DNA of 6,123 nucleotides, taken from the NCBI GenBank assembly GCA_003221075.1, contig QHUF01000356.1:1-6123 (forward strand), read 5' to 3'. The DNA comes from Gemmatimonadota bacterium. GTDB taxonomy: Bacteria > Gemmatimonadota > Gemmatimonadetes > Gemmatimonadales > GWC2-71-9. Under the pieces are notes generated by a model. That model had not been told where the DNA came from and ran no database searches. It saw only the letters and a program-made list of their open reading frames with translations. A program made the position numbers and the translations under genes. Below, piece after piece: positions 1-5,454 of this stretch (position 1 is the stretch's first letter; each line of letters opens with the position of its first letter).

Positions 1-573
1 GCCCTGGTGTTGGCAAACCTTGCAGAAGCGGAGTTGGCAGCAGAACGCTGCGAGGAGGGTGCGCGGCGCTCCGGATTATGGCGTCACACGGTGACCGCGC
101 TCATGACCCGGGCGGAGGTCTCCGTCTGCAAAGGCCAGGCCGATTTGGCGTGGCCACTGGTTGAGCACGCCGCACGCATTACTGGCGATCGTTCTCATCT
201 CCTCCCGGATGCCGGACTCTACGAAAGACTGCAGCGTCAATACTGCTGGGCTACTCGAGGCTACGAGGCCGTGAAATCGCTCGCCGGGCGGGTTCCCACC
301 GCTTTTTTTGACTCGGTAGCCGATTCGCTGGAAGTCAGACTTTTCCACGAGGCAGTAGCGCGTCTCGCTGGTGATCAGATCGATTCGGGGACGCCAGCAC
401 TTGAGGAAGTCGTCACGCAGGGCCTTTTCGGGCCGCTCGGCCGGGTGCTCGCGTCTGGTGTCCACCACCCCGCTGTTCCGCAACGGTTGCGGGGGGAATC
501 GGCCGCACAGCTCTTGGCACGGGTCTTTCCTCATCCTGAGCGGACGGCGACCTTGCCCTCCGTCGGGCTGTAG
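1..573 (+). CDS. C-terminal part of a TPR-like helical repeat protein (5' truncated by window)
   Basis: The reading frame is open from base 1 and ends at TAG 571-573, leaving about 190 residues. The GTG at 7 and TTG at 10 are unlikely to be true starts, because coding-like sequence already runs off the window edge. The protein looks almost entirely alpha-helical. Its alternating small and large hydrophobic positions, with a G at the helix turn (for example ALMTRAEVSVCKGQADLAWP followed by a second helix LVEHAARI), resemble tetratricopeptide-type repeats. No membrane segment, catalytic motif or DNA-binding motif is visible in the part present. TPR tails occur on many regulators and scaffold proteins, so a regulator of the downstream operon is possible but only inferred. 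I do not recognise a specific family. A 79-nt gap separates it from the next gene, so it may belong to a separate transcription unit. Confidence 0.6.
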   Translation, partial: ALVLANLAEAELAAERCEEGARRSGLWRHTVTALMTRAEVSVCKGQADLAWPLVEHAARITGDRSHLLPDAGLYERLQRQYCWATRGYEAVKSLAGRVPTAFFDSVADSLEVRLFHEAVARLAGDQIDSGTPALEEVVTQGLFGPLGRVLASGVHHPAVPQRLRGESAAQLLARVFPHPERTATLPSVGL

Positions 574-599
574 CGCGCTCAAATCTCGCTGTTGACAAA

Positions 600-635
600 G
601 AGCCGTTCGCAATTGATGGCTCGTTGATAACGAGC
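600..635 (+). promoter_or_regulatory. Overlapping inverted repeats upstream of the operon (possible terminator or operator)
   Basis: A perfect 7-bp dyad, GCTCGTT (619-625) and AACGAGC (629-635) with loop GAT, is followed by a run of five T at 643-647. An alternative 5-bp stem pairs GAGCC (600-604) with GGCTC (618-622). The two stems share bases 619-622 and cannot form together. The T run starts 7 nt after the stem, so this is at best a weak intrinsic terminator for the upstream gene. A protein-binding operator or attenuator is equally possible. Confidence 0.3.
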
Positions 636-652
636 TCGCACCTTTTTCTGCC

Positions 653-1204
653 ATGTCCCCCACGAAGAGGGCTGCGGCAGCCGGATTCCTTTTGTCCGTG
701 GCAGGTCTGGCGTCCTGGTTTGCTGCGGTCGCGTTGCGGCCGGACCCGCTGCCTGTCGGCGCGGCCCTGCCGCCACTGATGTTCGATGGCGGCGCGGGTC
801 CCCATCGCCTGATGGCGAACGGGCAGACCCCCCTCCTGATCGTATGGTTTCGGAGCGAATGCATTCATTGCCAGTACGAGTTCGGTGTGCTGGACCGCAA
901 TCTGGATCTCTTGCCGCGCGTCCAGATCTACCTGCTCACCGGCGCGGATTCCCTCCCGCACGCGCAGCTCGCCGAGTCGTGGCCGGCGCTTGGCGCTCCC
1001 GGTCGGGCCACGTTGGCGTCAGTCCCCTCGTCTGAGTTCGAGCGCGCGTTTGGGACCAGACTTACGCCTGCGATGTTTGCATTCGACTCGCGCGGAAAAT
1101 TGATCGCGAAGGTGATCGGTGAGACGAAGTTCGACCGCATCGCGGCGGCATTCTACACACAGCGCGTGGCGGGACCCGGGCCACGCGCATCCGCCACCCC
1201 ATAA
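653..1204 (+). CDS. Membrane-anchored thioredoxin-fold protein (TlpA/AhpC-TSA-like), predicted thiol-disulfide oxidoreductase
   Basis: This 183-residue protein has a basic N-terminus (K5, R6) followed by a single hydrophobic segment at about residues 7-28. That fits an uncleaved signal anchor placing the rest outside the cytoplasmic membrane. A thioredoxin-like core follows: the strand LLIVWF leads into a CxxC active site, CIHC (C70 and C73). The downstream TP139 before the strand MFAFD and a DSRGKLIAKVIG hairpin match the cis-proline region and the terminal beta hairpin of TlpA/ResA-like proteins. The family reduces, forms or isomerises disulfides; direction cannot be read from the sequence. 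The gene lies 45 nt upstream of two peptides with two core cysteines each. Thioredoxin-like accessory proteins are known in cysteine-containing bacteriocin clusters (PedC/BrcD type), so a role in peptide disulfide formation is inferred. ATG 653 is the first start codon after an in-frame stop at 614-616, but no clear Shine-Dalgarno precedes it. Confidence 0.85.
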   Translation: MSPTKRAAAAGFLLSVAGLASWFAAVALRPDPLPVGAALPPLMFDGGAGPHRLMANGQTPLLIVWFRSECIHCQYEFGVLDRNLDLLPRVQIYLLTGADSLPHAQLAESWPALGAPGRATLASVPSSEFERAFGTRLTPAMFAFDSRGKLIAKVIGETKFDRIAAAFYTQRVAGPGPRASATP

Positions 1205-1236
1205 CCGACGGCGGTCGAAATGGCCGGGGAGCCTTG

Positions 1237-1244
1237 AAAGGAGG
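1237..1244 (+). promoter_or_regulatory. Strong ribosome binding site of the first peptide gene
   Basis: AAAGGAGG is a near-perfect anti-16S match, 5 nt before ATG 1250. It is the strongest such site in the window and fixes the start of a gene only 54 codons long. Neighbouring large genes have weak or no such site, suggesting that this peptide is made in excess. Confidence 0.85.
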
Positions 1245-1249
1245 ACGTT

Positions 1250-1414
1250 ATGCGGCGGCTGAGCAACGCAGAGATGGGGAGGATCGAAGGCGAGGGGTTC
1301 TGGGGAGGGTTCGCCTGTGGTGTGAGCATCATCTTGGCCCTGGCGGAAGGAGGGCTGAACCCGGCGGCGGACCTGCTGGCGATCGGGACGTGCGGCTGGG
1401 TGTTGGAGGGGTGA
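1250..1414 (+). CDS. Double-glycine-type leader peptide, predicted bacteriocin-like precursor 1
   Basis: This 54-residue peptide ends at TGA 1412-1414. Its first 15 residues, MRRLSNAEMGRIEGE, match the bacteriocin leader pattern: L4 (-12), E8 (-8), M9 (-7), I12 (-4) and G14 (-2). Glu15 sits at -1 where Gly, Ala or Ser is usual. The predicted core is 39 residues with a GxxxGxxxG run (G16, G20, G24), a hydrophobic stretch at about 25-32, and two cysteines (C23 and C48) that could form one disulfide. Gly is frequent and there is one Trp near each end. The leader is nearly collinear with that of the peptide encoded 48 nt downstream. With a C39 exporter in the same operon, it is most likely a secreted antimicrobial or signalling peptide. 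GxxxG motifs in both partners are a hallmark of class IIb two-peptide bacteriocins, but membership is inferred. It could be a partner, a regulator or an unprocessed component because of the Glu. Confidence 0.8.
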   Translation: MRRLSNAEMGRIEGEGFWGGFACGVSIILALAEGGLNPAADLLAIGTCGWVLEG

Positions 1415-1415
1415 G

Positions 1416-1430
1416 TGACGGTCACCGTCA
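1416..1430 (+). repeat. Perfect inverted repeat between the two peptide genes
   Basis: TGACGGT (1416-1422) and ACCGTCA (1424-1430) are perfect reverse complements around a single C. The element begins two bases after the stop codon of peptide 1. As RNA it can form a 6-bp stem with a 3-nt loop; as DNA it is a compact symmetric site. No T tract follows, so it is not a convincing terminator. It could tune expression of the second peptide relative to the first. Confidence 0.45.
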
Positions 1431-1448
1431 GTTTGTAGTTCAACCAAC

Positions 1449-1455
1449 GGGAGGG
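1449..1455 (+). promoter_or_regulatory. Ribosome binding site of the second peptide gene
   Basis: GGGAGGG lies 7 nt before ATG 1463 and supports that short gene as translated. It is a good match, slightly weaker than the site of the first peptide. Confidence 0.75.
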
Positions 1456-1462
1456 AACACCC

Positions 1463-1624
1463 ATGCGCCGGTTGACGGCAGATGAGATGCGGACGATCCG
1501 TGGTGGAGAGCTCAGCACCGAATGCGGCATCCTCGTGGGGATGGCAGTCGCGTCCTGGTTCTTCATGCCGATCGCTACGTTGTACCTCGTTGAGGCGGCG
1601 GCGGCCGTTTGCGCGGCAACGTGA
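1463..1624 (+). CDS. Double-glycine leader peptide, predicted bacteriocin-like precursor 2
   Basis: This 53-residue peptide ends at TGA 1622-1624. The leader MRRLTADEMRTIRGG is a textbook double-glycine leader for C39 peptidases: L4 at -12, E8 at -8, M9 at -7, I12 at -4, then G14-G15. Cleavage after G15 would release a 38-residue core. The core begins ELSTECG and has a hydrophobic middle with G22xxxG26 and G26xxxA30, aromatic residues W32, F33 and F34, and an Ala-rich tail. Two cysteines, C21 and C50, lie near the ends and could form a disulfide. Both peptides place CG soon after the cleavage site and a second Cys near the C-terminus, suggesting duplication or a matched pair. I do not recognise a named family. 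The likely product is the second half of a two-peptide bacteriocin-like agent processed and exported by the C39 exporter at 3274-5454. Confidence 0.85.
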   Translation: MRRLTADEMRTIRGGELSTECGILVGMAVASWFFMPIATLYLVEAAAAVCAAT

Positions 1625-1639
1625 GCCTCAGCAGTCGGA

Positions 1640-1671
1640 CGGCGCGGGCGGTCAGCTTGACGCCCGCGCCG
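1640..1671 (+). terminator. Strong GC-rich hairpin after the peptide genes (attenuator, partial terminator or mRNA stabiliser)
   Basis: CGGCGCGGGCG (1640-1650) and CGCCCGCGCCG (1661-1671) pair perfectly over 11 bp around a 10-nt loop. Within the loop TCA and TGA can add three more pairs after one bulged base. The stem starts 16 nt after the stop of peptide 2. The following sequence is pyrimidine-rich (ATTCTCCTTACTCCT) but lacks a T run, so full termination is doubtful. Its position fits a partial terminator or 3' protecting structure that keeps the peptide message more abundant than the transporter message. Confidence 0.5.
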
Positions 1672-1695
1672 ATTCTCCTTACTCCTGACCTGAGC

Positions 1696-2634
1696 ATGGC
1701 CAGCACTCGTCTTGCCATTAATGTGGAGGGCTTGTCGCGCACGTTCGGGTCCGTACGGGCGCTCGAGCAGGTGTCTCTTGCCGTACCCTCCGGGATTGTG
1801 TTTGGTCTCCTGGGGCCGAACGGTGCGGGAAAAACGACGATGATCCGTTTGCTCCTGGGACTCCTTGCTCCTGACGCCGGCCGGGCCACGGTCTTGGGGT
1901 ACGACGTCACGCGAGAGGGTGACGCCGTGCGCCGTCGCTGTGGAGCGCTCCTCGAACATCCAGGCCTGTACGAGCGGCTCAGCGCGGCCGACAACTTGGA
2001 GTTCTATGCCCGCGCATGGGCCTTGAGCGCTGCGGCGCGCCGGGCGCGCATCCATGAGCTCTTATCGGGCGTCGGATTGTGGGATCGCCGGGGCGAGCGC
2101 GTCGCGGGTTGGAGTCGCGGGATGAAGCAGCAGCTCGCGATCGCGCGAGCGATGCTCCATCGGCCCGAGCTGCTGTTTCTCGACGAGCCCACGGCGGGGC
2201 TCGATGCGCTCGCGACCGTGGCCTTGCGCGAGACCGTTGCGGCGCTCGTGCGCCGCGAGGGCGTCACGGTCTTCCTGACAACGCACATGCTGACCGAGGC
2301 GGAGCGGATCTGTCAGCAGGTCGGAATCATCCGGCAGGGCAAGCTCATCGTGTCTGGCACGCCAGACGAGCTGCGCGCGCGCCGGCCGGGCCACGGGATA
2401 CGGGTGGCCGGCCGAGGGTTTACGCCCGAGCTGCTGGAAATGGTTCGCCGAATTCCGTCGGTGACGAGCGCGACGGTGAAGGATGGACAGCTGTTCGTGG
2501 ACCTCGTGGATCCCGCGGCGACGCCCGATCTCGTGGCACGATTGACGGCGGGCGGTGCGCTAATCGAGGAACTTCAGAAAGACCGCGCGAGCCTCGAGCA
2601 GGTGTTCATCGAGCTCATGAAGGACCCCCAGTGA
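1696..2634 (+). CDS. ABC-2 type transporter ATP-binding protein (CcmA/DrrA-like, COG1131 type)
   Basis: The 312-residue protein has a complete nucleotide-binding domain. Visible motifs are Walker A GPNGAGKTT (40-48), the EHPGLYERLSAADNLEF region typical of this family (87-103), a variant signature WSRGMKQQ (139-146), Walker B LLFLDEP with catalytic Glu164, D-loop AGLD, and H-loop His197 in TTHMLTEAE. A C-terminal domain of about 90 residues follows, as in DrrA/BcrA-like proteins that energise drug or peptide export or self-immunity. ATG 1696 gives the usual N-terminus (LAINVEGLSRTFG), but no Shine-Dalgarno is seen. An in-frame GTG at 1621 overlaps the stop of peptide 2 and would add 25 residues that are not family-like and contain the hairpin, so it is less likely. 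The stop overlaps the permease start by 4 nt, indicating coupled translation. In a peptide operon the likely role is producer immunity or a second export step; this is inferred. Confidence 0.92.
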   Translation: MASTRLAINVEGLSRTFGSVRALEQVSLAVPSGIVFGLLGPNGAGKTTMIRLLLGLLAPDAGRATVLGYDVTREGDAVRRRCGALLEHPGLYERLSAADNLEFYARAWALSAAARRARIHELLSGVGLWDRRGERVAGWSRGMKQQLAIARAMLHRPELLFLDEPTAGLDALATVALRETVAALVRREGVTVFLTTHMLTEAERICQQVGIIRQGKLIVSGTPDELRARRPGHGIRVAGRGFTPELLEMVRRIPSVTSATVKDGQLFVDLVDPAATPDLVARLTAGGALIEELQKDRASLEQVFIELMKDPQ

Positions 2635-3080
2635 TTCACGACATCGGCCCGGTGTTCTGGAAGGAATGGCGCGAGCTTCTCCGGGCCGGTCCTGGCCACG
2701 AGCGGGGATCGATCGCGTTTGGCATCGCCGTGCTGGCGCTGGGAGCCTGGAGCGCCGGCGTCATTGTCGCCGGACCATTCGGTGTCTCGTGGGGCGCCGT
2801 GAACCTGTCGGGCTTCCTGGCCGCTCTGACGGCGGCATCGGCGGCGGGAGACTCGTTCGCTGGGGAACGGGAACGGCGGACATTGGAAACCCTGCTTGCC
2901 ACCTGCCTGTCTGATGCAGGAATCTTCATCGGGAAGATCGCGGCGACGGTGGCATACGCCTGGGGCGCGTCCTTGATCTTCCTTGCCGCCGGTGTGGTCA
3001 CCTCTGCGGTCCTGTACGGATGGAGAGGCGCGCTCGGTCTCGGGGTTGTATTCGGGTCCGGACTGAGCCTGGTGCTGTGA
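2631..3080 (+). CDS. ABC-2 type transporter permease, N-terminal part (probably split gene)
   Basis: The 149-residue frame starts at GTG 2631, overlapping the ATPase stop as GTGA, with GAAGGA at 2619-2624 six nt upstream. It shows features of ABC-2 permeases: a cytoplasmic start FWKEWRELLR, membrane segments at about 28-50, 57-74, 104-129 and 134-149, and the conserved coupling region DSFAGERERRTLETLLAT followed by LSDAGIFIGKI (74-102). It ends abruptly at TGA 3078-3080 inside what should be the fourth membrane segment. Family members are usually around 240-280 residues with six segments. The missing last two segments appear immediately downstream in another frame (3077-3274). The region that normally links them, often containing a V.VSLRA.TVRQAQQ-like stretch, is absent. 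An internal deletion with a frame change is the simplest explanation; a functional two-piece permease is the alternative. Confidence 0.75.
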   Translation: MIHDIGPVFWKEWRELLRAGPGHERGSIAFGIAVLALGAWSAGVIVAGPFGVSWGAVNLSGFLAALTAASAAGDSFAGERERRTLETLLATCLSDAGIFIGKIAATVAYAWGASLIFLAAGVVTSAVLYGWRGALGLGVVFGSGLSLVL

Positions 3081-3274
3081 CGGCGCTAGGCCTCGCCCCT
3101 TACCTGGCGTACCGGTTTTTGCCCGTCGTCTGGAAGGACGCGATTGGCGGTTGGGTGTCCCGTGCGGGATGGCGCGCGCTTCCCGCGCTTGCCGCGCTGT
3201 TGCTAGTCGCTGCGAGCGCCGTGGTGTGGGCCGGGATGGCGCGGTTCCGCCGCGAACGGCTCATCCTCTTCTAA
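3077..3274 (+). CDS. ABC-2 type permease, C-terminal part in a shifted frame (gene remnant or second subunit)
   Basis: From GTG 3077, which overlaps the previous stop as GTGA, 65 residues can be read to TAA 3272-3274. They contain two hydrophobic segments, about 3-18 (TALGLAPYLAYRFLPVV region) and 35-54 (ALPALAALLLVAASAVVWAG). The end, ARFRRERLILF, closely resembles the normal C-terminus of ABC-2 permeases. This is the missing tail of the preceding protein in the +2 frame relative to it. No Shine-Dalgarno precedes the GTG, so any translation would depend on coupling to the upstream frame. A longer version from ATG 3020 adds 19 residues that look out of frame. The two parts total 214 residues, short for the family. 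I favour a disrupted permease gene or a sequencing/assembly error, with a natural split as second choice. Confidence 0.55.
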   Translation: MTALGLAPYLAYRFLPVVWKDAIGGWVSRAGWRALPALAALLLVAASAVVWAGMARFRRERLILF

Positions 3275-5454
3275 TGCGGTGGTTCTTTCGCTCCCGCTAT
3301 CCGGTGGTACGGCAATACGATCAGACCGACTGCGGTCCGGCCGCGCTGCTCAGCGTGCTGCGGTACTGGCGAGGCGATGCCAGTCTGGCTCAGATCCGCC
3401 GTCTGGCGTGCACCGATGGTCGCGGGAGCACCATGCTCAATCTCGTCTCTGCAGCCACGGCTCTTGGCTTTGATGCTGTGGGGGCGAACGGTGACTACGC
3501 GAATCTCATGCAGGAGCCTCTGCCGTGTCTGGCGCACCTGGTCATGGAGGACGGACTCCAACACTTCGTCGTGGTCTACCGGCTCGACGCTCGGCGTGTG
3601 CTCCTCGGCGACCCGGCGAGTGGCCTGAGGCGTGTCACCCCGGACCAATTCTTGGAACTATGGAAGACGCGAGCTGTCGTCCTGCTCACGCCGAACGACC
3701 GGTTAGCTCGCGGACCGGCGCCGACTGCACTCAGATGGATCGCGACGCACTTTAAGCGGGAGCAGGCGTGGCTCGCGCAGGCGTTGTTTCTAGGTGGGCT
3801 GTACACTGCGCTGGGACTGCTTACGGCAGTGTTTATGCAATGGTTGATCGACCGGGGAATCCCAGCGAAGAGCCATTCCAAGGTCCTCACCACCGGCGCG
3901 GGCTTGATCATTTTGCTGCTGCTCAAGGCGCTCGTGGGGTACCTCCGCCAACGGTTCGTCGTCGAGCTCAACAGGCGCGTGAGCCTGCGCGTGAACACGG
4001 ATTTTCTGCAGCACATCTTCCGTCTGCCGCTCGGATTTTTCGAGTCTCGTCGGACGGGGGACATCACGTCCCGGATCAACGACGTCGTCAAGATTCAAAA
4101 CGCCTTGGTGCAGATCATCGGGACTTCGGCGATCGATGGCATGGTAGCTGTGGGCTCGCTGTCCCTTGCATTCGAGTTCGCGCCGGTGCTCGGCTGGTTG
4201 GCGCTGGCGGTCGTCCTGACGTACGTAGTCATCCTGGCGCGCGCCGTTGGGCGGGTACGAGTTCAGCAACACGACGTCATGAAGAGCTACGCGCGCATCG
4301 AGTCCTCCTACATCGACGGTCTTGCAGGGATCGATGCAATCCTGGGGTTCAATGCCGCCCCCGCGTTTGCCTCCGCCAATGCAACCCTTGCCGCACAGTT
4401 TCAGCAGCGGTTCGCGATCCTCGGTCGCACGCAGGCGCGCGTTTCATTCCAGGTCGAGCTGGTCGCCGGAGTGCTGGTGATCGCCTCCCTCATGGTGGGC
4501 GCCGTTCTGGTCGTTCGCGGGGAGCTGCTGCTGGGTCAAATGCTCGCCGCGCACTCCCTGATCGCGGGGATGCTCCCGTCGGTACACCGGCTGGTGGAGT
4601 CCAACCTCTCGCTGCAGGGCGCCAACGTCGCCATCACCCGTCTGCTGGATCTGTTGCTGGTGGAGCCGGAGCGGCGCGACGGCAGCCGGCCATTCAGCCT
4701 CGCTCGTGCGGTGACCGTAGAGGGCGGTCGCCTCGCCTGGCCGCGCGCACCGGTGCTGTTCGATGGCTTGGACCTCGAGCTGCCGCGAGGGCGGATGACC
4801 GGATTGTGGGGTGAGAGCGGAGCCGGCAAGAGTACGCTGGTAAAGGTGCTCGAGCGAAAGTACGCGCTCACAGGTGGCAGGGTCCTGGTCGACGGCGTAC
4901 CGGCCGACAGCTTCGATCTCTGCGATTATCGTCGCAACGTCGCCAGCGTGCCCGAGAACGTGAAGATCTTCCATGGAACGCTGGCGGCTAATGTGCTGTT
5001 AGGCCGAGCCGCTCCGGATCTCGAGATTTTGGAACGGCGCCTCGCGGCGCTTGGGCTTCTCCCGTTCCTGGGCCGGTTTGAGGCTGGGCTGCTCACGCCA
5101 GTCGGCGAGGAAGGACGGCGACTGTCGGCGGGCGAGCGTCAAGTGGTCGGTATCATGCGCGCGCTGATAGACGAGCCTGCGGTCCTCATCGTAGATGAAG
5201 GCCTCAGTGCAATCGATGTGCGGATCGCGGAATTGATGCTGCAGACCTTGCGCCAGTACGCCGATCGCCACGCCGTCCTACTGATCTCGCACAACTTTCG
5301 GATGCTCAATCGGACGGAGTGGGTATATCTGCTGGAGGGTGGCCGGATCGTCGAGAGTGGCGTGCCGGATGAATTGCGCGAACGCGCCAGTCGCTATGGA
5401 AGTCTTTGGCGACTCAGTGAAGGTCTTCTCCTGGAGGCCGCGCATCTTCCATGA
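3274..5454 (+). CDS. Peptidase C39-containing ABC exporter (PCAT), predicted to mature and export the double-glycine peptides
   Basis: This 726-residue protein has the full three-domain plan of bacteriocin exporters. The C39 cysteine peptidase (about 1-140) carries QTDCG with Gln17 and catalytic Cys20, His97 in QHFVVV, and Asp113 in GDPA, so the active site is intact. The ABC exporter membrane domain (about 166-460) contains GFFESRRTGDITSRIND at 254-270. The nucleotide-binding domain has Walker A GESGAGKST (513-521), signature LSAGERQ (617-623), Walker B VLIVDE with Glu642, SAID D-loop, and His673. The usual Q-loop Gln is replaced by Glu561 (SVPENVKIF), and Walker B continues DEG rather than DEP or DEA. 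The family cuts after G-G in leaders at the membrane and exports the core peptide. ATG 3274 is chosen because it begins just before the C39 domain and overlaps the preceding stop (TAATG); a longer frame from 3151 adds 41 non-family residues. Confidence 0.96.
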   Translation: MRWFFRSRYPVVRQYDQTDCGPAALLSVLRYWRGDASLAQIRRLACTDGRGSTMLNLVSAATALGFDAVGANGDYANLMQEPLPCLAHLVMEDGLQHFVVVYRLDARRVLLGDPASGLRRVTPDQFLELWKTRAVVLLTPNDRLARGPAPTALRWIATHFKREQAWLAQALFLGGLYTALGLLTAVFMQWLIDRGIPAKSHSKVLTTGAGLIILLLLKALVGYLRQRFVVELNRRVSLRVNTDFLQHIFRLPLGFFESRRTGDITSRINDVVKIQNALVQIIGTSAIDGMVAVGSLSLAFEFAPVLGWLALAVVLTYVVILARAVGRVRVQQHDVMKSYARIESSYIDGLAGIDAILGFNAAPAFASANATLAAQFQQRFAILGRTQARVSFQVELVAGVLVIASLMVGAVLVVRGELLLGQMLAAHSLIAGMLPSVHRLVESNLSLQGANVAITRLLDLLLVEPERRDGSRPFSLARAVTVEGGRLAWPRAPVLFDGLDLELPRGRMTGLWGESGAGKSTLVKVLERKYALTGGRVLVDGVPADSFDLCDYRRNVASVPENVKIFHGTLAANVLLGRAAPDLEILERRLAALGLLPFLGRFEAGLLTPVGEEGRRLSAGERQVVGIMRALIDEPAVLIVDEGLSAIDVRIAELMLQTLRQYADRHAVLLISHNFRMLNRTEWVYLLEGGRIVESGVPDELRERASRYGSLWRLSEGLLLEAAHLP

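Noticed and set aside
592..620. Perfect TTGACA as a -35 box of a sigma-70 promoter before the operon
   Set aside because: At 16-18 nt spacing no acceptable -10 box is present (GATGGC or ATGGCT). The best -10-like hexamer, GATAAC at 626-631, is too far away. One hexamer alone is not enough.
76..864. Long minus-strand open frame over the TPR-like gene and the thioredoxin-like gene
   Set aside because: It is rich in Arg, Pro and Gly with no domain-like pattern, and lies antisense to two credible genes. High GC content makes such open frames common.
1415..1438. GTG-started mini frame between the two peptides
   Set aside because: Only seven codons before TAG, no ribosome site of its own, and it coincides with the palindrome.
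1153..2055. Minus-strand open frame of about 300 codons covering the peptide genes
   Set aside because: Low-complexity Arg/Ser/Pro/Ala content and no recognisable motif. It crosses the plus-strand peptides, with their strong ribosome sites, and the start of a clear ATPase.
2079..3080. A 333-codon open frame that could be called as one protein ending in the permease
   Set aside because: Residues before 2631 are an out-of-frame reading of the ATPase. The permease-like sequence and a good ribosome site begin only at GTG 2631.
3768..4814. Long plus-strand open frame inside the exporter gene
   Set aside because: It is an alternate-frame shadow of the exporter membrane domain; the Arg/Gly/Ala-rich translation has no membrane segments or motifs.
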